64,000 nt of DNA from Skermanella mucosa (GTDB lineage: Bacteria > Pseudomonadota > Alphaproteobacteria > Azospirillales > Azospirillaceae), in NCBI RefSeq assembly GCF_016765655.2, contig NZ_CP086106.1, positions 5,602,501 to 5,666,500 on the forward strand, read 5' to 3'. Positions within the stretch are counted from its first letter, which is position 1; each line of letters starts with the position of its first letter. The notes under the pieces were generated by a model that saw only the letters and a program-made list of their open reading frames with translations, searched no databases and was not told where the DNA came from. Position numbers and translations under genes: made by a program. Below, piece by piece: positions 34,201 to 42,874 of the stretch.

Positions 34201-34992
34201 CTACACGTCCAGATCGATCAGCACCGGGACATGGTCGGACGGCTTCGGCTCCCAGCCGCGCGCTTCGCGCAGGACCTCATGGCCGCGCAGGCTGCCGGCC
34301 AGCGGCTCGGTGACCCAGATATGGTCCAGCCGGCGGCCCCGGTCCGCCGCCGACCAGTCCTTCGCGCGATAGCTCCACCAAGTGTAGAGCTTCCGGTCAT
34401 CCGGCACGAAGCGGCGCACCGCATCCACCCAGCCGATCGACCGCTGCATCGCTGTCAGCCGCTCGACCTCCGCCGGAGTGTGCGAGACGACGTCGAGCAT
34501 CTGCTTGTGCGACCAGACGTCGTGTTCCAGCGGCGCCACGTTGAAGTCGCCGACCACGACCATCGGCCGGTCCGGCGTCCGCTCGGCCGCCCACCACGCC
34601 GTCATCTCGTCCAGGAAGCGCAGCTTGTGCTCGAACTTGGGGTTGACCGCCGGATCGGGAACGTCCCCGCCCGAGGGGATGTAGACGCTGTGGATCTCGA
34701 TCCCGTCGACCACGGCGATGGCGTGGCGGCAGTCCTGGCGCTCGCACCAGTGCTGCACGCAGCCGCCAACGAGCGGCCGGCGCGACAGGATCGCGACGCC
34801 GTTGTAGCTCTTCATGCCGTGGATCCGGGCATGGACGTAGCCGCGCTCCGCCAGGGGAGCCAGGGGAAAGGTCTCGTCGACCGTCTTGGTCTCCTGAAGG
34901 CAGATGACGTCGGGGTTCTTCTCGTCGATCAGGCGCAGCAGGAGATCCAGCCGCAGCCGGACGGAGTTGATGTTCCAGGTGGCGATTCGCAA
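34201..34992 (-). CDS. xthA: Exodeoxyribonuclease III
   Basis: A 263-residue AP endonuclease/3'-exonuclease of base-excision repair. Active-site landmarks are RIATWNINSVR (about 2-12), the metal-binding Glu in CLQETKT (about 31-37), MKSYNGVAILS (about 60-70), VVGDFNVAP (about 146-154), the DRGRRLDHIWV segment (about 219-229) and the catalytic Asp-His pair in PSDHVPV (about 252-258). The start is a TTG that gives the conserved N-terminus; an ATG sixteen codons earlier (35040) would add a short unrelated extension. It is alone on this strand. Confidence 0.93.
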   Translation of the reverse strand: MRIATWNINSVRLRLDLLLRLIDEKNPDVICLQETKTVDETFPLAPLAERGYVHARIHGMKSYNGVAILSRRPLVGGCVQHWCERQDCRHAIAVVDGIEIHSVYIPSGGDVPDPAVNPKFEHKLRFLDEMTAWWAAERTPDRPMVVVGDFNVAPLEHDVWSHKQMLDVVSHTPAEVERLTAMQRSIGWVDAVRRFVPDDRKLYTWWSYRAKDWSAADRGRRLDHIWVTEPLAGSLRGHEVLREARGWEPKPSDHVPVLIDLDV

Positions 34993-35168
34993 GGCAAACT
35001 CGGGGCGGACAGGGGACGGGAAAGTGTGGCGCGGCACCATACAGCATCGCGCCCGGGTCGCGCCGGAATATTCCGCCCACCACAAGGCGCCTTGATCACC
35101 GCCCCTTGACATTGAACGCCGCCCACCCGAATTACCATCCCACTGGATGGTGAATGGATGGAAATGAG

Positions 35169-35588
35169 ATGGCGAACAATGTGCAGGACATCCGGCCGAA
35201 GGGTCCGGACAGCGAGAAGATCACGATCAACCTGGGCTACGTGGACCTGGGGCACGTGGATCTGCTGGTGCAGGAGGGGTTCTACTCCAACCGGACCGAT
35301 TTCATCCGCACCGCCATCCGCAACCAGATCGAGCGCCACGCCGATGTCGTCCGGCAGGCCGTGACCCGCAAGAGCGTGGACCTCGGCCTTCGGCACTTCA
35401 CCCGCGCGGATCTCGAAGCGGCGCGGGACGCCGGGCAGATGCTCGACGTCCGCGTCCTGGGACTGGCCACCATCGCTCCGGACGTCACGCCGGAACTGGC
35501 CCGCGCCACCATCGCCTCGCTCACCGTCCTGGGCGCCCTGCATGCCAGCGCCGCCGTCAAGTCGGCCCTGGCCGACCGCATCAAGTAA
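35169..35588 (+). CDS. Ribbon-helix-helix (CopG-type) regulator
   Basis: A 139-residue DNA-binding protein. Residues about 16-60 carry the RHH fold: a beta strand EKITINLGYVDLGHVDLLV and the FYSNRTDFIRTAIRNQIE helices. The C-terminal half (about 72-135) is a Leu/Ala-rich domain (RKSVDLGLRHFTRADLEAA), possibly for oligomerisation or ligand sensing. It is 54 bases upstream of the PHB-depolymerase-like gene and probably controls it. This gene pair is known to me from other alphaproteobacteria. Confidence 0.8.
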   Translation: MANNVQDIRPKGPDSEKITINLGYVDLGHVDLLVQEGFYSNRTDFIRTAIRNQIERHADVVRQAVTRKSVDLGLRHFTRADLEAARDAGQMLDVRVLGLATIAPDVTPELARATIASLTVLGALHASAAVKSALADRIK

Positions 35589-35642
35589 CGCCTCCCCGGC
35601 CCGACTCCCCGAACAGACCTCCGGGAACAGAAAGCACCCGAC

Positions 35643-36905
35643 ATGAACAGCAGATTCTCCTCCGGCATGCCCCCCGGATTCGCCGAGGCGACCCGCCTGA
35701 CCGGCGCCGGCAAGCTTGCCGAGGCCACGGCCCTTATCCAGCGACTGCTGAACGGCACCGGTGGCGAGGCGCCCGCCGCCTCCGCGCCGGCATCCCCTTC
35801 CTCCACCGTGATCGACGTGGAGCCGGTGCATCTCGACGGGGAAAAGCCGCAGGCCGCTCCCCGGCCCTCCGCGAAGTTCGCGGGCAGGCTGCATCCGCGC
35901 CCGCGCACCGGTTCCCTGCCCGGCCTGGGCGAGACCCTGCGCGACCTCGCCGCCCGGGGCATGCCGGCCGGCTTCGACATCGGCGGCGGGTCCTCCCGGC
36001 CAGCCTCCGATCCGCTGCCGGACGGCGCCTCCTTCGAGACCAGGTCGCATGCCGGCCCGGCCGGGACCCGGGACTACAAGCTCTACGTGCCCGCCAAACG
36101 TACAGACCACCCCATGCCGCTGGTCGTGATGCTCCACGGCTGCACCCAGTCGCCCGACGATTTCGCGGCCGGGACCCGCATGAACGCGGTGGCGGAGGAG
36201 CTTGGCGTCCTGGTGGCCTACCCGGCGCAGCCGTCATCCGCCAACGCGCAGAAATGCTGGAACTGGTTCAAGCCGGAAGACCAGGGCCGCGACCGGGGCG
36301 AGCCCTCGCTGATCGCGGGAATCACCCGGCAGATCATGCGCGACCATGCGGTGGATCCGGAACGCGTCTATGTCGCCGGGCTGTCCGCCGGCGGGGCGAC
36401 CGCCGCGATCCTGGGCGCGGCGTATCCCGACCTCTACGCCGCCATCGGCGTGCATTCGGGCCTGCCCAGCGGCGCCGCCCGGGACCTGCCCTCCGCCTTC
36501 GCCGCCATGCGGCAGGGGGCGCCGGGAACGAGACCGGGAACGGCGGGTGGCGGCAGGGCGGTGCCCACCATCGTCTTCCACGGCGACCGGGACGGCACCG
36601 TCCATCCCGGCAACGGCGACGCGGTCGCGGCCCAGGCCCTGGCGCATCCCACCGCGGGCAAGGCGACGCTGCGCGCGACGGTCGAGCGGGGCCGGGCGCC
36701 GGGCGGGCGGGAATTCAGCCGCACCGTCCATGCCGACCCTTCCGGCCGCGTGCTGTGCGAGCATTGGACGATCGCCGGGGCCGGGCACGCCTGGGCCGGC
36801 GGCAGCCAGTCCGGGTCCTATACCGATCCGGCCGGACCGGACGCGACGCGGGAGATGATCCGCTTCTTCCTGTCGCACCGGAACGGCCGGGCTGGGACCG
36901 CCTGA
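35643..36905 (+). CDS. PHB depolymerase-family esterase
   Basis: A 420-residue serine hydrolase of the short-chain-length polyhydroxyalkanoate depolymerase/feruloyl-esterase family. An N-terminal region (about 1-125) of low complexity without a signal peptide precedes the catalytic domain: VVMLHGCTQSPDDFAAGTRM (about 161-180), nucleophile elbow GLSAGG (about 244-249), FHGDRDGTVHP (about 312-322) and the His in AGAGHAWAGG (about 379-388). Absence of a clear export signal suggests an intracellular polymer or ester substrate. It lies in the same transcription unit as the RHH regulator. Confidence 0.85.
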   Translation: MNSRFSSGMPPGFAEATRLTGAGKLAEATALIQRLLNGTGGEAPAASAPASPSSTVIDVEPVHLDGEKPQAAPRPSAKFAGRLHPRPRTGSLPGLGETLRDLAARGMPAGFDIGGGSSRPASDPLPDGASFETRSHAGPAGTRDYKLYVPAKRTDHPMPLVVMLHGCTQSPDDFAAGTRMNAVAEELGVLVAYPAQPSSANAQKCWNWFKPEDQGRDRGEPSLIAGITRQIMRDHAVDPERVYVAGLSAGGATAAILGAAYPDLYAAIGVHSGLPSGAARDLPSAFAAMRQGAPGTRPGTAGGGRAVPTIVFHGDRDGTVHPGNGDAVAAQALAHPTAGKATLRATVERGRAPGGREFSRTVHADPSGRVLCEHWTIAGAGHAWAGGSQSGSYTDPAGPDATREMIRFFLSHRNGRAGTA

Positions 36906-36918
36906 GGCGGGAGGGGTC

Positions 36919-38109
36919 TCAGCCTCGCACGCGCAGGGCGACGATCGTGACGTCGTCCTTGAGGATGCCGGTGCCGGTGAACGCGGCGGCATCCTCGCGC
37001 AGGGTGGCGGTGACGACCTCCGGAGGTGCCGACAGCACGCTTTCCAGAACGCCGCGCAGCCGCTGCTCGCCGAAGGTGGCTCCGGCGGCATCGGCGGCGT
37101 CCGCCAGGCCCCGGGTATAGACGACCAGGCCGTCGCCGGGCTGGAGCGACAATTCGCCGCCCGAAGCTCCTTCTTCCGCCCCCTCCCCGCCGAGCGGCGG
37201 GCCGCGGCGACCGGCGAGCGGCAGCACGCCCAACACGCCGCTCAGCACCACCGGGGCCGGCATACCGGCATTGGCGTGGCGGAGCGCTCCGCCACCGGCG
37301 GGGAACAGGCCGACGAACAGGCCGACCGGGAAGCCCCCGTCAAGCTCGCGGCCGACCGAGGCGATCACGGCAGCCGGGTCGCCGCCCTTCTCCACCGCGG
37401 CGCGGGCAAGAGCCCGGACGCGCGCGGCGGTCAGCACGGCGGCGACTCCGGAGCCGGCGCCCCCGAAACCGGAGACGGTGCCGACCAGGAAACAGGTTCC
37501 GCCGCCGGGCGCCGGCAGGACGTCGTGGAAGTCCCCGCCCAGCCCGGGTTCCGCGCCGCCGGCGCCCGGTTCCGCCAGGACCGCTGCGTCAACCGGAAAG
37601 CCGGGACCGGCGGGCGGGAAGCCCTGCCTGGCCAGGGCCGCCCGCAGTGCCCGCGCGGCCCGCCGGTCGAGCGCCTGGCATTCGCGGGCGACCGCCGCCT
37701 CCTGCCGGAGCCGGCGCCGCTCAAGGCAGGCATCGACCCGCTGCTGGAGCTGCATCACGTTGAAGGGCTTCGCCAGATAATCGGTGGCCCCCATCTCGAT
37801 GCATTGGATGGTGTCCTCCATGTTGGTGATCGCCGAGATCACCACGACGGGAGTGTTGGCCAGCAACCCTTCCTTCTTCAGGCGGCGCACCACCTCCGTC
37901 CCGCCGATCCGCGGCAGGTTGAGGTCGAGCAGGATCAGGTCGAAGCTGTTGGCTTTCGCAAGGTCGAGCGCCTGGCGGCCGTCGTTGGCGACCGTCAGTT
38001 CGGTGAATCCGGCCTTGCGCAGGTATAACTCGATCAATTGCTGGCTGAACTCGTCGTCCTCGACGACGAGCAGACGCTCGATCCGGGATACGGTGACGGC
38101 TTGGGCCAT
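36919..38109 (-). CDS. Receiver domain fused to a degenerate PP2C/SpoIIE-type phosphatase
   Basis: A 396-residue protein. The receiver (about 12-130) has the acidic pair VVEDDE, phospho-acceptor Asp in LILLDLNLP (about 56-64) and the Lys in YLAKPFN (about 108-114), so it should be phosphorylatable. The C-terminal PP2C-like domain keeps GGDFHDVL (about 191-198) and DDVTIVAL, but the motif normally reading GDVSGHG is GTVSGFG and the TDGL motif is TRGL. Two metal-binding Asp residues are thus replaced, so phosphatase activity is doubtful. It is convergent with the PHB-depolymerase-like gene. Confidence 0.85.
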   Translation of the reverse strand: MAQAVTVSRIERLLVVEDDEFSQQLIELYLRKAGFTELTVANDGRQALDLAKANSFDLILLDLNLPRIGGTEVVRRLKKEGLLANTPVVVISAITNMEDTIQCIEMGATDYLAKPFNVMQLQQRVDACLERRRLRQEAAVARECQALDRRAARALRAALARQGFPPAGPGFPVDAAVLAEPGAGGAEPGLGGDFHDVLPAPGGGTCFLVGTVSGFGGAGSGVAAVLTAARVRALARAAVEKGGDPAAVIASVGRELDGGFPVGLFVGLFPAGGGALRHANAGMPAPVVLSGVLGVLPLAGRRGPPLGGEGAEEGASGGELSLQPGDGLVVYTRGLADAADAAGATFGEQRLRGVLESVLSAPPEVVTATLREDAAAFTGTGILKDDVTIVALRVRG

Positions 38110-38433
38110 TTGAGAAGACCTCGATCATGCATGATCACCGGCTGCATCGGGGCCAGTCCCCCTGGTTCTGCCATCGGGACGGCGCGCCGCCGGTTGCTGA
38201 AAGGACGCGAATGGAATTCAAGTTGTTGAGGCGAAGCATCCGGAGCGGATACCGATTTACAACCTCTGTTAATCAGTATTCTAAGTGATATTTCGTATAG
38301 GCGCAATGCGTTTCACCAATTCTCCCGTTTATCCCCTCTACCATGCCAATGCAACCCTGGCTAAAGTGCGACACCCGGCATAATGAACCGGAGCATCGCG
38401 TCGGGCCGGGACTGCGCGGAGAGGGGAACGGAA
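38110..38433. other. Intergenic region between RR-PP2C and esterase genes
   Basis: A 324-base divergent gap. It contains the palindrome at 38123-38136 and an AT-rich segment (about 38262-38310), likely promoters for both neighbours. No supported gene was found. Confidence 0.4.
38123..38136. promoter_or_regulatory. 14-bp palindrome near the start of the RR-PP2C gene
   Basis: GATCATGCATGATC is a perfect inverted repeat 14 bases upstream of the start codon of the receiver-PP2C gene, overlapping its leader. It may be an operator or a chance palindrome. Confidence 0.3.
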
Positions 38434-39372
38434 ATGAAGCGACTTGGATCGAGGTTTGCCGCCCTGGCAACTTCCATGGGAATGCGGTCAGGCGCCTGGG
38501 CCGGCGCCGCGCTGGCCGCATGGCTCGCCGCGACGCCGGCGCTCGCGGGTACCGTGCTCGAACAGAGCCTGGCCTCGCCGACGCTTGGCCGCGATTACCG
38601 CTTCACGGTCTATCTGCCGGACGGCTACGCCGACGCCTGCCTGTCCTATCCGGTGCTGTACCTGCTGCACGGCGCCAATGGCGACGAGCATGACTGGCTG
38701 GTCAAGGGCAAGGCCGAATCGACCCTAGACTCGCTGATCGCCGGGGGAGCCATCGCGCCGATGGTGGTCGTGATGCCCGGCCACAAGCAGATGTGGTGGC
38801 TGGACGCCAATGCCGAGAAGTCGCAGACCGTGCTGATGACCGAGCTGCTGCCAGAGGTCGAGCGCCGGTTCCGCACCATCGCCGACCGTTCCGGCCGCCT
38901 CGTGGCGGGCCTGTCAGCGGGCGGCCTCGCCGCGGCGCGCCTGTCGTTCGAGCGTCCCGACCTGTTCGCCGCGGCGGGCGCGCTGAGCCCCGCGGTGTAT
39001 GAACCGCTGCCCCCCGCCAATTCGTCCGCGATGAAGGACCCGCCCTTCCAGAAGGACGGGAAGTTCGACCCGGAGACGTGGCAGCGCCTGGGCTGGCGCA
39101 TCCTGTTCGACGCCTACCGCGCCCAGCCGCTGGTGGTCCCGTTCTACATCAACAGCGGCGACATCGACCGGTTCGAGATCGCCTACCATGCCGCCGTGCT
39201 GTTCCGGGACCTGAACCGCCACCAGCCGGGCAAGGCGGTCTTCCGGGTGGTCGCCGGGGACCACGAATGGCCGGTCTGGGCCAGCACGCTGGGCGACGCG
39301 TTGAAATACCTGTCCAGCCATGCCAGCGCCCCGGTCAAGGCGCCGCCGGCGGCGTGCCCGACGAAGAAATGA
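38434..39372 (+). CDS. Secreted esterase (alpha/beta, esterase D/antigen 85-like)
   Basis: A 312-residue exported esterase. The signal peptide (about 1-38) ends TPALAG. The YLPDGYADACLSYPVLYLLHG segment, shown here as YPVLYLLHGANGDEHDW (about 73-89), is the oxyanion loop; the nucleophile elbow is AGLSAGGLAA (about 153-162); the acid lies near YINSGDIDRFEI (about 237-248); the His is in VAGDHEWPVW (about 286-295). This resembles the FGH/Fes/mycolyltransferase-like esterase family. The substrate is not known. Its 3' end is convergent with the first solute-binding protein gene, with a REP-like element between. Confidence 0.85.
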   Translation: MKRLGSRFAALATSMGMRSGAWAGAALAAWLAATPALAGTVLEQSLASPTLGRDYRFTVYLPDGYADACLSYPVLYLLHGANGDEHDWLVKGKAESTLDSLIAGGAIAPMVVVMPGHKQMWWLDANAEKSQTVLMTELLPEVERRFRTIADRSGRLVAGLSAGGLAAARLSFERPDLFAAAGALSPAVYEPLPPANSSAMKDPPFQKDGKFDPETWQRLGWRILFDAYRAQPLVVPFYINSGDIDRFEIAYHAAVLFRDLNRHQPGKAVFRVVAGDHEWPVWASTLGDALKYLSSHASAPVKAPPAACPTKK

Positions 39373-39718
39373 CGGACTGCCGTGGGGGAATGGCCGACTC
39401 GGACTGCCGGCCATTCCTCCTCGGCGCTCCGGCGGGGCGCGGGCCGGCCTCAAGGTTTCTCGGCACCGCCTCCGCGCCGCTCCATCCCGCGGCATCGATC
39501 TTTTAAAAGCGAAGATCCCTTGGTCCGGCACAGTGTTCTTGATTGATTTACCGTAGGTCGGCCTCGGCCTCGGCCGAAGGCCGACGCCGACAGCGTGGCC
39601 GGAGCGTTGACGCAGGTGTCGGCGTTCGCCCTGACGGGCGAAGGCCGACCTACCGCACTCCGCTCCGCCGAACGTCATCAAAGACACTGTACAGGACCAT
39701 CAGGTCGTCAGGGGCCGG
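39373..39718. other. Intergenic region carrying a long REP-like element
   Basis: A 346-base gap between convergent genes. Its right half is the long REP-like palindrome (39551-39656); the rest shows no supported gene. Confidence 0.45.
39551..39656. repeat. REP-like palindrome, long form (copy 2)
   Basis: The copy begins CCGTAGGTCGGCCTCGGCCT and ends GAAGGCCGACCTACCG, with inverse outer arms and inner GCCGAAGGCCGACGCC/GTCGGCGTTCGCC inverted segments. It is nearly identical to 17830-17930 and differs mainly by an extra CTCGGC. It sits between two converging genes. Confidence 0.75.
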
Positions 39719-40672
39719 TCAGTTGTCCAGGATGACGTCGGGCGGCAGCGCGATGCCATGCTTTTCGGCGGCCGCCTTGGACATGAAGAATTTGGGCTTG
39801 GGCAGCAGGACAGGCAGGGTGGCGGGGCTGGTACCGTTGAGCACCTTTGCCATCTGTTCGGCGGCGGTGATGCCCATGTCGGTGGCGGACGCACCATAGG
39901 CCGCGAGCCAGCCGGCCTTGGTATAGGTCTGGGTGGCGCCGAACAGCGGCACCATGTTGCCGATCGCGGCGTGGATCTCGCCCGCGACCGATCCGACATA
40001 GTTGTCCGCGCCGGCATAGACGGCGTCGACCTTGACCTTGCCCGACGTGATTTCCGCCAGCACGTCCTTCAGCGATTCGTTCCCCAGGGTGACGCGGCGG
40101 GACGTGACGTTGACGCCGTGCTTCTCGGCCCAGCTGCGAACCTCGTTTTCGATGATGTTGGAGTTGGCCTCGCGGGAATTGAACAGTACCAGGAGGGTCC
40201 TGATCGGCTTCAGCTTGGTCAAGGCGTCGAACTGGTCGGCGATGGGAACGCCGTTCGTGGCGCCCGTGACGGTCCCGCCGGGCTCCTTGAGCGACTTGAC
40301 GAGCTTGGCGCCGACCGGATCGACCACGATGTCGAACACGACCGGGATGCGGTCGCGGATGACGCTGGTCGTGACCTGGGTAGCGGGCGTTCCATGGGTA
40401 TAGGCCGCGTGGAAGCCGTTGGCCACGATCTCGGCCTCGAGTCCCTGCAAGGCGGAAGCCAGCGCGCCGCGATCCTGGTTGCCGTTGATCTCGCGGTAAG
40501 TCGCCTTGATGCCCAGCTCCGCCAGCCTGACCTTGAATGCCTCCTCCGAGGGGGTGAACCCCTTCCACAGGACGAACAGGATGTTCTTTTCCTGTGCCGC
40601 CGCTGGGACGACGGAGAGCGGCAGTGCAACGAGCGCGCCCAGCAGGGCGGCATACAGGAAGCGCACCTTCAT
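39719..40672 (-). CDS. ABC transporter substrate-binding protein (ABC_sub_bind family), copy 1
   Basis: A 317-residue periplasmic protein with a Sec signal peptide (about 1-26). It has the ABC_sub_bind architecture (relatives of TrpX-type binding proteins): an N-terminal lobe with NILFVLWKGFTPSEEAF (about 29-45), TPATQVTTSVIRDRIPVVF (about 95-113), GGTVTGATNGV (about 132-142), and a second lobe ending AAAEKHGIALPPDVI. No permease or ATPase gene is beside it. It is about 75% identical by eye to the protein at 41733-42686. Known ligands in the family include aromatic amino acids and urea-like compounds, but the ligand here is unknown. Confidence 0.9.
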   Translation of the reverse strand: MKVRFLYAALLGALVALPLSVVPAAAQEKNILFVLWKGFTPSEEAFKVRLAELGIKATYREINGNQDRGALASALQGLEAEIVANGFHAAYTHGTPATQVTTSVIRDRIPVVFDIVVDPVGAKLVKSLKEPGGTVTGATNGVPIADQFDALTKLKPIRTLLVLFNSREANSNIIENEVRSWAEKHGVNVTSRRVTLGNESLKDVLAEITSGKVKVDAVYAGADNYVGSVAGEIHAAIGNMVPLFGATQTYTKAGWLAAYGASATDMGITAAEQMAKVLNGTSPATLPVLLPKPKFFMSKAAAEKHGIALPPDVILDN

Positions 40673-40934
40673 GACACAACCCTCAGTTATAATATCGTTC
40701 GATACGTAATTTTCCGGTAGAATTAATTGTAAAATTATAACTCAGTGAGAGCAATAAGGATGCATACGTGAGACTGCCCGACTTGGCGCTGGCTCACGAA
40801 CTAAAGTTGTATATTAAGTTATTTTAATTACTTAAAGGAGAAATTCAACACTGCGTCACCTTACATAGTTGATTTTCCTGTACCATGATCACCAGAGATA
40901 GCCGTCGCAAGGTCGCAACGACTGAGGAAGCACT

Positions 40935-41660
40935 ATGTCCAACTATTTTACCTTGGCCAGGCACCACGCCCTGTACCGGATACTGGCAGCACCTGTCCGC
41001 TCCTGGCCCCACCAGCACCTCTTCATCGAAGATGTCTTTCCCAAGGATTTCTATGCCGAACTGCGCCGCCGCATGCCAGCGCCGGAGGCCTATGAGTCCC
41101 TCTCCAAGACCGGAAAGGTCGCGGATGGGGACTACGACATGAGGGCGGGATTCCTGCTGAAGGAAGACCACCTCGCCCGCGTGCCGGGAGAGGTCGCATC
41201 TTTCTGGTCCAGCCTGTTCAACGAAGTCTTCGACAAGGAGTTCGCCGACGCGCTGCTGACGCGGCATGCCCCGGACATCACCGCGCGGCTCGCGCGCGAA
41301 GGTGCCCCATGGCCCGAAACCATCCGCCGGGACATGCTCCTGGTCCGCGACTCAAGTTCCGATGGCGTGAAGATCCACACGTCCGATCCGAAGAACCTGC
41401 TGACGCTGCTGTTCTACCTGCCTGAGGATGATCGTCACATCGAGTGCGGCACGACCCTCTACCTGCCGAAGGATCGTGGCTTCCATTGCTGGGGTGGGCC
41501 GCACCACGATTTCGAGCAGTTCGACCGCGTCGCGACCATGCCTTACAAGGCCAATTCACTATTCATGTTCGTCAAGACCGACGACTCGTTCCACGGCGTC
41601 GAGCCGATCCGCATCCCGAACCTTCGGCGCGACCTGCTGCTGTTCTACATCCACCGCTGA
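40935..41660 (+). CDS. 2OG-Fe(II) oxygenase-like protein
   Basis: A 241-residue soluble protein. The double-stranded beta-helix signature is visible: KIHTSDPKNLLTLLFYLP (about 147-164), GTTLYLPKD (about 171-179) and NSLFMFVKTDDSFHGVEPI (about 208-226), which resembles a family of Rhodospirillales oxygenases of unknown substrate. Relatives usually read HTD at the first metal site; here it reads HTSD, so the Asp is shifted by one position or lost. The distal His is present. It lies between the two similar solute-binding protein genes, convergent with the second, under its own promoter region. Confidence 0.65.
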   Translation: MSNYFTLARHHALYRILAAPVRSWPHQHLFIEDVFPKDFYAELRRRMPAPEAYESLSKTGKVADGDYDMRAGFLLKEDHLARVPGEVASFWSSLFNEVFDKEFADALLTRHAPDITARLAREGAPWPETIRRDMLLVRDSSSDGVKIHTSDPKNLLTLLFYLPEDDRHIECGTTLYLPKDRGFHCWGGPHHDFEQFDRVATMPYKANSLFMFVKTDDSFHGVEPIRIPNLRRDLLLFYIHR

Positions 41661-41732
41661 ACAGAATGGCAATGGGGCCGGCGGCGATCTGCCGGCCGGC
41701 CCCGCCCATACACCCCCGAAGGGAACTGGAGT

Positions 41733-42686
41733 TCAGTTCTCCAGGACCGCGTCGGGCGGAAGGGTGATACCGTGCGCCGCTGCCGCAGCCTTGGAAATGA
41801 AGAACTTCGGTGTCGGCAGGACGATCGGAAGGGTGCCAGGGTTCGCTCCTTTGAGCACCTTCGCCATCAGCTCGGCGGTCGAAGCCCCCATGTCGTTGAC
41901 CGCCGGCGTGTAGGCGGCAAGCCATCCGGCCTTGACATAGGTCTGGGTGCCGCCGAACAGCGGAACCTTGGGGCCGACGGCGGCCTGGATCTCGCCGGCG
42001 ACCGAGGCCAGGTAATTGTCGGCACCGGCGAACAGCGCATCGGGCTTGATCGCGCCGGAATTGATCTCCGCGAGGACATCCTGAAGCGAGTTGTTGCCGG
42101 GGGTGACGCGGCGGGACGTAACGTTGACGCCCTTCTTCTCGGCCCAGTTGCGAACTTCGTTCTCGATGATGTTCGAATTGACCTCGCGGGAGTTGAACAG
42201 CACCAGCAGGGTCCGGATCGGCTTCAGCTTGGTGAAAGCGTCGAACTGCGCCGCGATCGGCACTCCGTTCGTTACCCCGGTGACGGTGCCGCCCGGTTCT
42301 TGCAGCGACTTCACCAGCTTGGCCCCGACCGGATCGAACACGATGTCGAACACGACCGGTATCCGGTCGCGGATGACGCCCGTCGCCACCTGGGTCGCCA
42401 CGGTGCCGTAGGTATAGGCCACGTCGAAGGACTTGTTCGCGATATCGGCCTCCAGCGCCTGCATGCCGGCCGCGAGCGTGCCGCGATCCTGGTTGGCGTT
42501 GACTTCGCGGTAGGTGGCGTTGATCCCCAGTTCCGAGAGCTTGGCTTTGAAAGCCTCTTCCGAAGGGGTGATCCCCTTCCACAGGACGAGCAGAACGTTC
42601 TTATTCTCCGCCGCTGCAGGAACGTGGAAAAGCGGCAATGCGACAACTGCACCCAACAGGGCAGCAAACAAGAGCCTCGCCTTCAT
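41733..42686 (-). CDS. ABC transporter substrate-binding protein (ABC_sub_bind family), copy 2
   Basis: A 317-residue paralogue of the protein at 39719-40672, with the same signal peptide layout (about 1-26) and the same motifs, e.g. NVLLVLWKGITPSEEAFKAK and GGTVTGVTNGVPIAAQFD, differing mainly by conservative changes. Both are on the minus strand and flank the oxygenase-like gene, so the pair probably arose by a duplication. No transporter core components are nearby. Like copy 1, its ligand is unknown. Confidence 0.9.
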   Translation of the reverse strand: MKARLLFAALLGAVVALPLFHVPAAAENKNVLLVLWKGITPSEEAFKAKLSELGINATYREVNANQDRGTLAAGMQALEADIANKSFDVAYTYGTVATQVATGVIRDRIPVVFDIVFDPVGAKLVKSLQEPGGTVTGVTNGVPIAAQFDAFTKLKPIRTLLVLFNSREVNSNIIENEVRNWAEKKGVNVTSRRVTPGNNSLQDVLAEINSGAIKPDALFAGADNYLASVAGEIQAAVGPKVPLFGGTQTYVKAGWLAAYTPAVNDMGASTAELMAKVLKGANPGTLPIVLPTPKFFISKAAAAAHGITLPPDAVLEN

Positions 42687-42874
42687 GATGCAACTCCCAC
42701 AAACATATTCATGTAACGGATTTTACCATAAGTCGTAGAAAGGGTATCTTGATGACCAAAAGGGAGCAACGCAAAAATCTCCTTCCCGAAAAAAAAGGTT
42801 GTAAGTTATAGAATTATACCTTAAATTTAAGTTAGAATATTTCTCGGTTGCAATCCTTTATAGTTGCGTGATTC

